Shown one piece after another: positions 26,700-33,713 of a DNA stretch of 33,713 bases (position 1 is the first letter of the stretch; each line of letters opens with the position of its first letter). Under the pieces are notes generated by a model that worked only from the letters and a program-made list of their open reading frames with translations, searched no databases and was not told the DNA's origin. The stretch is from assembly GCA_003427395.1 (NCBI GenBank), contig BFEA01000549.1, positions 305,118 through 338,830 of the forward strand, in the 5' to 3' direction. Source of the DNA: Chara braunii (Eukaryota; Streptophyta; Charophyceae; Charales; Characeae). The translations under genes and the position numbers were made by a program.

Positions 26700-27030
26700 T
26701 GTGAAATGGAAAAGGCTGGTGGGTCGGTCATTGAAATAGCCATTAGAAAGGATGAAAGAGAAATATGTGAAATGGAAAAGGCCGGTGGGTCGGTCGTTGA
26801 AATAGCCATGGGAAAGGACGAAAGAGAAAGATGTGAAATGGAGAAGGCCGGTGGGTCGGTCATTGAAATAGCCATGAGGAAGGATGGAAGAGAAACATGT
26901 GAGAAGGGAAAAGGTTGTCAGGTCGGTGATTGAAATAGTCATAAGAAAGGATGAAAAGGATGGGTGTGAAGGGAAGAGGCCGACGGGACGGTCATTGAAA
27001 TAGCCTTAAAAAGAGATTGAGAAGGGAAAA
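26700..27030 (+). repeat. 66-bp tandem array
   Basis: Unit starts (TGTGAAATGG) fall at 26700, 26766, 26832, 26898 and about 26965. The core is GGTGGGTCGGTCATTGAAATAGCCAT. Because the unit is 66 bases, both a plus frame (26676-26933, 22-residue repeat C-E-M-E-K-A-G-G-S-V-I-E-I) and a minus frame (26618-26875) stay open. More diverged relatives run on to about 27250 (GGGCCGATGGGACGATCAT, GGGCCGATGGGGCGGTCGT). I treat it as non-coding. Confidence 0.85.
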
Positions 27031-27249
27031 ATTGAAGGGCAGGATAAAAGAAGGTGGGCATTGAGTCGAGAAGGACATGGGCCGATGGGACGATCATAAT
27101 AAATGGCTAGTGAAAAAGTGAAAACTGAGAAGTAAAAGATGGGCCGATGGGGCGGTCGTGAGAAGTGGCCTATTGAAAAGAGGCCGCCAAAGAGATGGCC
27201 TTGTTGAGAAGAGGCTGTCGGACCAGCCATGAGAATCAGCCTTAAGAAG

Positions 27250-28190
27250 AATTGGAAAAAACATTGGATTGAGCATTTGCCTGAGAATTGGATATTGCAT
27301 TGCATAACCGGGGGACCCTAGGTAAATTGAAAAGGGGTCGCTGAGTCGACCATGGAAATAGCAAAAGATTGAGCCTTCCTCCTTTTTCTAGTCTCAGGTC
27401 GCAACGTGAGGGGGAGAGTGATGCATGCACCACGACCCCAGGACCTCTACCCCGTAGGGAAATGTCCAAGTGCGACCTGCCCCTCATAAGTAGGGCACCA
27501 GGTTAAAGGATCAAGGTATCAATATGATACTCGACATCCGGAACCAGCTTCGACAATGAGCTCTAGCCGGAGGGTTCGAATTGCGCCTCGCGTTGAATTC
27601 CTAAAAAGCCCGGGGCGCCGATATGGGCCGAAAGTTGCTCTTCTAGTCTTAATGACCCTCTCTAACCACACGCCACGCCATTGAGGGGCGGCCTGGCCGT
27701 TTGGGATGGACCTAGGCTGCTTGCACTAAGTCAAGCAACACTGTCCGCAGGGGAGGTCGGGGCGAGGTACCGGGTGGAGCTGCAACCACCACAGGGCATT
27801 GACATTGCCCTGCCGGAGCATTACAACCGTTCTGGGGACTAACCGCAAGGTCTTCGTAACTGCACTCGCAGACTAATAGAGAGCCTCAACTCTCTTGAGA
27901 AGGAAGAGGCCGGATCCGCAAAACTTGCCACTTGGGAGGAACGATTCGCGAGGGAGCCACTTTTGGTATGATGGGGTCTTGGGAGGCATGGACTGGACCG
28001 GCCTTTACAGATGCGAGGAGGCACCTCGATGATGACGCCCATCTCCAAAGAAGTGGCCACCAGAGTAGAGTAGAGGATGGGGTGAGTTATCAGCAGGGGG
28101 AGGACTGATCACCCTTCCTTTTAGGGGCTGATGGGCCGGCATCCGTCTACTTAGTTGGCAGGCAAGGTCTGCGTACCTCCAAGTGAGAAC
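27250..28190. other. Spacer with a PPT-like run and an isolated hairpin
   Basis: GTGAGGGGGAGAG followed by TGATGCATGCACC at 27406-27431 looks like a polypurine tract next to an LTR start, but no matching LTR is seen. CAGGGCA/TGCCCTG (27792-27812) is a perfect 7-bp hairpin. The minus-strand frame 27839-28060 lacks a domain. Confidence 0.4.
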
Positions 28191-28197
28191 CAGTTGC

Positions 28198-28236
28198 GCG
28201 ATGAGGACATCGTGATTGAGTGGGGGGAAGGTGTGC
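28198..28236 (+). repeat. Internal copy of the polypurine tract and its flank
   Basis: GCGATGAGGACATCGTGATT then GAGTGGGGGGAAGGTGT is nearly identical to 29533-29570, where it directly precedes the right LTR. Here no LTR follows. Confidence 0.7.
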
Positions 28237-28278
28237 CATCTACCCAAGAACAAAGTGTGCGAAAGAAACAACAGACAA

Positions 28279-28750
28279 ATGTATGTGGAAATGATTGAGC
28301 TAGGCCTGAGAAAAGCCTGACAATATGCCCGTGAGAAATATACGAGGAAAGGATTGAGCTAGGCTTGAAAAAAGTTTGGCAACATGCCCGTGAGAAATGT
28401 ATGTGGAAATGATTGAGCTAGACCTGAGAAAACCTTGGCAATATGCCCGTGAGAAATGTATGAGGAAAGGATTGAGCTAGGCCTCAGAAAAGCCTAGCAA
28501 TACGCCGGTGAGAAATGTATGTGGAAATGATCGAGCTAGGCCCGAGAAAAGCCTGACAATATGCCCGCAAAAAATGTATGATGAAATGATTGAGCAAGGC
28601 CTGAGAAAAGCCTGGCAATATGCCCGCAAGAGATGTATGAGGAAATGATTGAGCTAGGCCTGAGAAAAGCCTGGCAATATGCCGTGAGAAGTGTATGTGG
28701 AAATGACCGAGCTAGAAAAAAGCGTGGCAAAATGCCTATGAGAAATATAC
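28279..28750 (+). repeat. 59-bp tandem array, about eight units
   Basis: Unit starts (ATGTATGTGG or a variant) fall at 28279, 28338, 28397, 28456, 28515, 28574, 28633 and about 28691, a strict 59-bp period until the last two. The unit includes GATTGAGCTAGGCCTGAGAA then AAGCCTGGCAATATGCCC, so AGGC pairs with GCCT in most units. Decayed units continue to about 28900. Confidence 0.9.
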
Positions 28751-28899
28751 GTATGACTAAGCTTGGGCTTGAGACTATGCAAAAGTAATTAAGCCTGGGG
28801 ATGAGAAAGGCCTAACAAAGGGCCAGAAAAAGATGTACGGGAAAAAATGACCAAGCTCGAATTTAAGGAGGACCTAGCAAAGTGGCCATGAAACGCACA

Positions 28900-29190
28900 G
28901 GAGGAAAAACAGCACGGAAGCTTAAGAAGAGACGGAGGGCATTGAATGAGAAAGAAATGAACCTGACCTAAGGCCTCAAGCGGACGCAGGGCCAGGCAAG
29001 GGGGAAGGAAGTATGGCATCGAGAGGGGGGAAAAGATGGTTGGCACACAGGTTGCAAAAAAAATAAAAAATAAAAAAATATTCCAGGGTCGGAAATAGAG
29101 ACGGAATGAACCAAGAGGTCGGAGGATGGACGACTAAGCTGGGGTAAGAAGCACGGGATGCAGGAGCCCAAAAAACGAAAAGCTTGACGC
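28900..29190. other. Spacer; no gene seen
   Basis: A purine-rich stretch with an A-rich run at 29056-29080. No protein-like frame on the plus strand. Confidence 0.4.
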
Positions 29191-29195
29191 ACTGC

Positions 29196-29339
29196 GAGTG
29201 ATAAATGAGACGAAAGAAGTCGAAAGGAGGCTTGATGTTCAAAGAGTGATGAATGAGACGAAAGAAGTCGAAAGGAGGCTTGATGTTCTAAGAGTGATGA
29301 ATGAGACGAAAGAAGCCGAAGGAGGGTTTGATGAATGAG
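29196..29339 (+). repeat. 48-bp tandem repeat, three copies
   Basis: Units start GAGTGATRAATGAGACGAAA at 29196, 29244 and 29292. The first two are nearly identical, and the third is shorter at its 3' end. Confidence 0.85.
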
Positions 29340-29552
29340 ATAAGAGAATCCTGAAGGGAGAAGAGAGCCTGACCCTCCACCCCTTCCCCCCCCAAGAAGC
29401 GGAGACTAAGAAGAGACCCCGATAAAGGAACAAGAAAAGACAAAAGGGACCCTGACAAACTACCTACCTATTGCATCCCACCTCCTCTCCTCGTCTATCT
29501 CCCCGAATCCCCTACTGACAGAAGACAGGTGAGCGATGAGGACATAGCGAAT

Positions 29553-29566
29553 GAGTGGGGGGAATG
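29553..29566 (+). other. Polypurine tract of an LTR retrotransposon
   Basis: GAGTGGGGGGAA followed by TG lies immediately before TGTTGGAACCGG, the start of the right LTR copy. This is the expected position and strand for the plus-strand primer of an element transcribed left to right, which agrees with the gag-pol orientation at 20.8-24.4 kb. Confidence 0.7.
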
Positions 29567-30053
29567 TGTTGGAACCGGTGGGTCCCGAGATAAGCCCCAA
29601 CCCTTGAGAAGCGGTATACGACAGATTTGTGCACGATAGAGAAAACCGGAGGCAAGAAGGATAGAAAAGCTAAAAGCATAAGTGCCGACACCTAGGGACC
29701 TGGAGGTTGCCTTGGACCGCAGGAACCACTGGACCAGCTAAAAGCATAAGTGCCGCCGGGGTGCGCACCGCAGGAAGGAAAGGGTCAAAGAGGATGATAA
29801 AATAATAAGTGAGGCACCGACGCGTGAGAACGTAGCCCGAGCCGAGAGGGTCACTTGGATGTGGCATCGGAAGGGCCAAAGGGCCATGAGCTAAGTAAGA
29901 GGTCGCGGCCGGAAAGATCGGCGCCCGCGGGATAGGAGAAAGGCGAAGGGAATGAGGCCGCCGTGGGGTGGAAGAATGTCAAAAGAACCCGGGACACCAT
30001 GAGGGGGAGTGTCGGGGGCCACATGAGACTAAGTAAAAATAATGGTATTTGGG

Positions 30054-30195
30054 ACAAAGTGTCGGGGACCACCGACAGGATAAAGTGTTGGGGACCGCCG
30101 ACAGGACAAAGTGTCGAGGACCGCCGACGGGACAAAGTGCCAGGGACCACCGACGGGACAAAGTGTCGGGGACCACCGGCGGGACAAGCGGCGGG
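30054..30195 (+). repeat. 26-bp tandem array inside the right LTR copy
   Basis: Unit starts fall at 30054, 30080, 30106, 30132, 30158 and 30184, one unit more than in the left copy. The units carry the GTCGGGGACC ... CCGAC pair. Confidence 0.85.
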
Positions 30196-30900
30196 GACAT
30201 GAGAAGGTCCCGGGAGAAACGGCGAAGCGACGTAAGGAGAAAATAATTAAAACGGGATGCATCGTCAAGATCAAGATCTTGACGGCCAAGAATATTAGCA
30301 CCACTAGTGTGGGAGCAAACGGAGAAGCCAAAAGGAAAAGAGAAAGAAAAGAAACATGTAGAGGGAGGCATGGGAGCAATCCGAAAAATCTCGGATTGGT
30401 CTCCCCCAAGAAAATGGAGTCAGTAGAGGCTCCATGAGGAAAATAGGCCTTCCGGTGAAAATCAGGGTATGGGGGCCCACGGTTTGAAAGAAATAGAGGC
30501 GAACGGAGACTCTCATGGGCATGAGAGGGCCACAGTTGCAGTCCCAGAAATAACGACTTGCCCCTTGAACATAGGAAGGGCCAAAACTAAGAGGAAGGAC
30601 CTAGAAAAAGGCCTTAACGGCTAGTTGACACTTGGCATGCAAAGAAAGAAAAAAAAAGAAAAAAAAAGAGAGGGAGAATAAAACAAAAGGAGTGAGAGGG
30701 AGTGAGTGAGTTGGCCGTTAGTAGGGACTGCTACAAGTAGGTACTGACATATCCCTACTATCTAGAAATGGAGGAAAAAGAAAAGAAAAGAAAGGGGAAA
30801 AGAAAAGAAAAGACGAAAGGGTACTAACAGCAAAAAACGGTCACTTAGGGAGACACATCCGTGACCAGATTCATTTTAGCATATGTCGGTTACAAAGTAT

Positions 30901-30945
30901 CTTGATTTTCTCTTGATTTTGCAGAGAAAATCAAGAAAAATCAAG
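30901..30945 (+). other. Long AT-rich hairpin, right LTR copy
   Basis: The arm CTTGATTTTCTCTTGATTTT pairs with the AAAATCAAG-containing arm downstream over about 19 bp with one bulge. It corresponds to 6149-6192 and pairs better here. Confidence 0.65.
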
Positions 30946-31476
30946 GCCCCTTGCAACCGAGATACAACAGATTACAAGGGGAGGAGAAAACACATGTTTT
31001 AGGTGCATCCGGGGCCAATATTGAGCCCGGATGCACTTGAAAATTGAGCGCTTCATTTTCTTTCAGTTGGAGGCAAGTTGTGGGGTTGTGGGACTAGGAA
31101 AATGAGGATAGTTGCAGTCCGAGAAATGACGGACTGTATGGGGATGCCTAGGCCAAGGGAAAATGAGCAGCGGTGTGCCCAAAAGGCTAAGAAACGGCGT
31201 CGTGAGCATGGGGGAGTGTGACGATAGATGGTGACCACGAGATGAGGATCTCGCGGCCGGAAATAATCGGCAGACTTGAGATGCATGGGGAGAGTAAATT
31301 GGGACTGATGGGGACAACAAGGTGCCAAATAAGAATGGGACATCAACCGGGGCGACGTCAGGGACTAAATGGGCCCAAGTACAAATTGTCGAAAAATGGG
31401 ACACGTGCCGACGGGGCTACCGGCGGGACAAAAAAAAAATTAATGGAACTAGTACAGGGAAAGTGGCGGGGACTTG

Positions 31477-32880
31477 CTCTCTCTCTCTCCCACACTCTTT
31501 CTATCACCCTCTCGCTTGCCCTAGCGCTTTTCTGTCTCGGGGCCCTCTTCATCTTTCCCTCTGTCCTACTTTTTTTAATGTGAGTGGAGTGGTGCTGGTC
31601 CACCTTCCTTTTCTTCAAAAAAAAACGGTCCTCATCATGGTCATTCGCTCTTGCTCCAGCATTTGCACACATTAATGGTACATAATGGTAATCATGTTCC
31701 AGGTGAGGTGTCTTCTTTCTAACTTCCTTCCCTTGCTTACTTGTGCCTTCTTGATTTGCCGATTTTCTTCTCCTGTTGAAATAATGGTTCCTTATTTTTC
31801 TGACCGACCTTGCCCATTACGCTCGAATGCATGTCGGGTAACTGTCTTAGACCATCCAACACTGTCCTTAGACATCACCTTCAACTTTGGCAGTTCCTCA
31901 TATATTTTCGATCTCCCAACCACCCTTATCCTCCCTCTCCCAGGGATTTTATCATCAACCATACTCCTTTTCGACGCCGGCGAATCCTCCATGAATAGAA
32001 TAATAAATGATAGAGAATAGAATTTGTTTTGATTCATACTACCATTACTTGTTTCTCCTATTGCCATCTGCTGACAAGAGTTCGAACTCTCTCCGGTTCC
32101 TTATGATTGCAACCAAACTACCACTCCCGGTATTCGGGGTCCTTTCCTTTCTTTGCATTCTTCCACACAAGCATGATGAATTGGAACCAGTCAACACAAG
32201 CTTAATCTCCATTGCTGGTGCAATCACTGCAATGTCATCCAAGCCTTGTTTAAAACCTATCATCAATGGAAGCGATAAGCGGCAAATGACATCACGCATG
32301 AGAGGAGAGAGAGAATGACCCAGAATATGAAGGATAACTGTTAATCTTAAACAGTGACTAAAGTCTCAATGTCCTGCTATCGCTCGCCACCTCGTCCCTT
32401 GGAGTCTTCCCCTTGATTGCTAGCATTCATCAATCTTGGCTATTGCAGTCTTTTCACTCAACAAGGAATCGTCTCTGGAGCCTCTCCAACTGAAGCAAGT
32501 CTAACCTCTTACCTCGCCAGATCTCTCATTGCGGTCTTTTTCTTCAGCGGTCATCAGCAGCGTGTTATGATCCTGGTTGTTTGTTGTCAGAAGACCAACA
32601 CTCGCTCACATAGACTTCCAGGTATGCCCATACATACACAGAAGGAAGGGGAGAGGATGGGAGTACCACACCGCACAGTAAGAGATAAACACAGCGAAAG
32701 ACTTGTCCATGCGATATGACAGAAAACACTGAAAGTGCAATTCACTCCACATAATCCTCACAACCAGTCACAAAGGAAAGCCGAGTAGATCGCATCTAGG
32801 AAACAATGAAGCAATGATACTCCACACACAGTATAAACATTGTTTATTAAACTCAGAGTCTCGAAATGTCAGGATAACCC
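31477..32880. other. Unassigned AT-richer region; possible minus-strand exon fragments
   Basis: Begins with a CTCT repeat and then becomes ordinary-looking sequence unlike the rest of the window. Two minus-strand frames have protein character: 32045-32299 (G-L-D-D-I-A-V-I-A-P-A-M-E-I-K-L-V-L-T) and 31792-32067 (M-E-D-S-P-A-S-K-R, then G-R-G-R-I-R-V-V-G-R-S-K). They lie in different frames, as exons or a frameshifted relic would. Plus-strand frames overlap the same span. AATAAA on the minus strand at about 32842 could be a polyadenylation word. I cannot name a gene. Confidence 0.25.
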
Positions 32881-32889
32881 CAGATCCAT

Positions 32890-33713
32890 GGTGCGCTGCT
32901 CAGAAATGAGCAGCGCTTCAGTCCCTAACCCTGAGTAACCGCTATACTACCCTTGAGTCCCTGAAACAACCAGTGCCACCCAGATACTGCCTCTTGAGGG
33001 AAGCGCCACCCTGAAACAGGTCTCTGAGGCAAAGCGCCTCTCAGAGGATGAAGAAGAAGACCAGTGCCACAGTATCCGATGATGATGAAGTGTCAGAGGA
33101 CTTCCCGGGTGAAGTCTGTAGCAGCGCCACCTCTCCGGACAAAGATGCTCTTTGAGGAAGAAAGCTGCAGCTATGGCTGCAACACCAAACAACCTGAAAC
33201 CCTACTCCTGAGGAGGGTTCAGCAGGGCACGAACTCCTGTTGCCTCCAGCAGGCTTCAGATAGCCTAGACCTCTGAACAACCCCGCGTGCCGTCAGAGAA
33301 CAGCGCAGGTCCCAGCTATGGACGACGCTTCGCAGGTCCGGCTATGTCTGTCTCCTCCAACGCTGACGCTGTCACCACTCCAGTTCATGCGTTGCGCAGC
33401 AGCGATGTACACGGTACCATCTGCCAAAAGCCCCCGAATCATTTTTCCTAAACCTATTCATACTCAACCCTAGCCTGGACACGGCCCAGACCGGACTGGT
33501 AGGACTGACAGGTACCGTTTCAGCTTCAGCCTCTAGGGCCTCTCCCTACCTGGCTATAGGCTACATGTGGCATACTGCGTAGCCACACGGGCCCTGCAGG
33601 GCCCGTCCCGGACATTCAGCCTAAAAGCCTAAAACTTAGGGCTTACAGGCCCCGGTCATTTCAGCCTGAAAGCTGAAAAACGAGGGCCTGCAGGCCCTAC
33701 CCCGTTTCAGCCT
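32890..33713. repeat. Right-hand hairpin-dense segment (window edge)
   Basis: At least eleven short inverted repeats occur: 32893-32916 (10 bp), 33022-33046 (bulged), 33099-33116 (6), 33166-33181 (6), 33198-33219 (bulged), 33236-33253 (7 with one G-U), 33566-33587 (6), 33587-33606 (20-base perfect palindrome), 33625-33644 (8, bulged), 33659-33678 (7) and 33683-33698 (16-base palindrome). Words such as GCTGAAAAACGAGGG recall 12395-12415 and 12948-12960. The segment runs off the window. No protein frame fits. Confidence 0.6.
32893..32916. other. 10-bp perfect hairpin with GAAA tetraloop
   Basis: GCGCTGCTCA pairs perfectly with TGAGCAGCGC around GAAA, a GNRA-class loop when transcribed on the plus strand. 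It opens the right-hand hairpin-dense segment. Confidence 0.6.

Larger units (their letters stand above)
29567..31476 (+). mobile_element. Right copy of the long LTR-like repeat (candidate 3' LTR, truncated)
   Basis: Starts TGTTGGAACCGG and matches 4758-6652 with these differences. About 100 bases carrying the 4979-5012 hairpin are replaced by a short filler. The 26-bp array has one more unit. An extra segment of about 80 bases is present near 31160-31240. Similarity ends at 31476 (GGGGACTTG) and an unrelated CT-repeat follows, so this copy looks cut at its right end. Open frames inside, such as 30111-30437, mirror frames in the left copy and read charged low-complexity sequence. Confidence 0.65.

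Noticed and set aside
27406-27431. Second PPT plus LTR start (GTGAGGGGGAGAG then TGATGCATGC)
   Set aside because: There is no second copy of the following sequence in the window, so an LTR cannot be shown.

Overview
This window is eukaryotic nuclear DNA made almost entirely of repeats. There is no operon structure, no rRNA or tRNA gene, and no intact host gene that I can support. The host is most likely a plant or green alga. The Ty3/gypsy pol remnant has an unusual RNase H signature (L-E-T-D-G-G, then R-F-E-S-R-T-L-N-S-A-E-R) that I associate, from memory only, with retroelements of charophyte algae (Chara-like) and other non-seed plants. Treat that placement as tentative.

Layout. 1-1330: pyrimidine-only microsatellite and minisatellite DNA. 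1340-3890: low-complexity, C-rich or purine-rich spacer with a 51-bp tandem repeat and a long CCCATN-type minisatellite. 3889-4791: a broken ORF that looks like a LINE ORF1 (DUF4283-like, with a zinc-knuckle remnant). 4758-6652 and 29567-31476: two direct copies of a long LTR-like sequence about 24.8 kb apart. The right copy is preceded by a textbook polypurine tract, so the pair may be the LTRs of one giant (about 26.7 kb) plus-strand LTR retrotransposon. 6640-7690: a diverged second copy of part of the LTR. 7704-9560: a 90-91-bp satellite in two sequence types. 9560-14860: non-coding mosaic with direct repeats and, at 12.37-13.74 kb, a very dense series of perfect stem-loops. 14.9-15.05 kb: a TATA box and a splice-donor-like site. 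17.5-20.3 kb: three tandem, diverged copies of an unrecognised protein module. 20.8-24.4 kb: gag and pol (RT palm, RNase H, integrase) of a Ty3/gypsy element, with frameshifts and a large internal deletion. 24.95-25.8 kb: an extra ORF downstream of integrase. 26.5-29.3 kb: four tandem arrays (about 40, 66, 59 and 48 bp units) in what would be the 3' untranslated region. 31477-32880: AT-richer spacer of unknown nature. 32.89-33.71 kb: a second hairpin-dense segment.

If the two LTR copies belong together, the internal order is LTR, satellite and spacer, leader, extra 5' ORFs, gag, pol, extra 3' ORF, tandem-repeat 3' UTR, PPT, LTR. This recalls the giant Ogre-type Ty3/gypsy elements of seed plants, which also carry an extra ORF upstream of gag and tandem repeats in the 3' region, but the upstream protein here is not one I recognise. 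The element is dead: gag-pol is frameshifted, two catalytic Asp codons read Asn, and protease and the RT fingers are missing.
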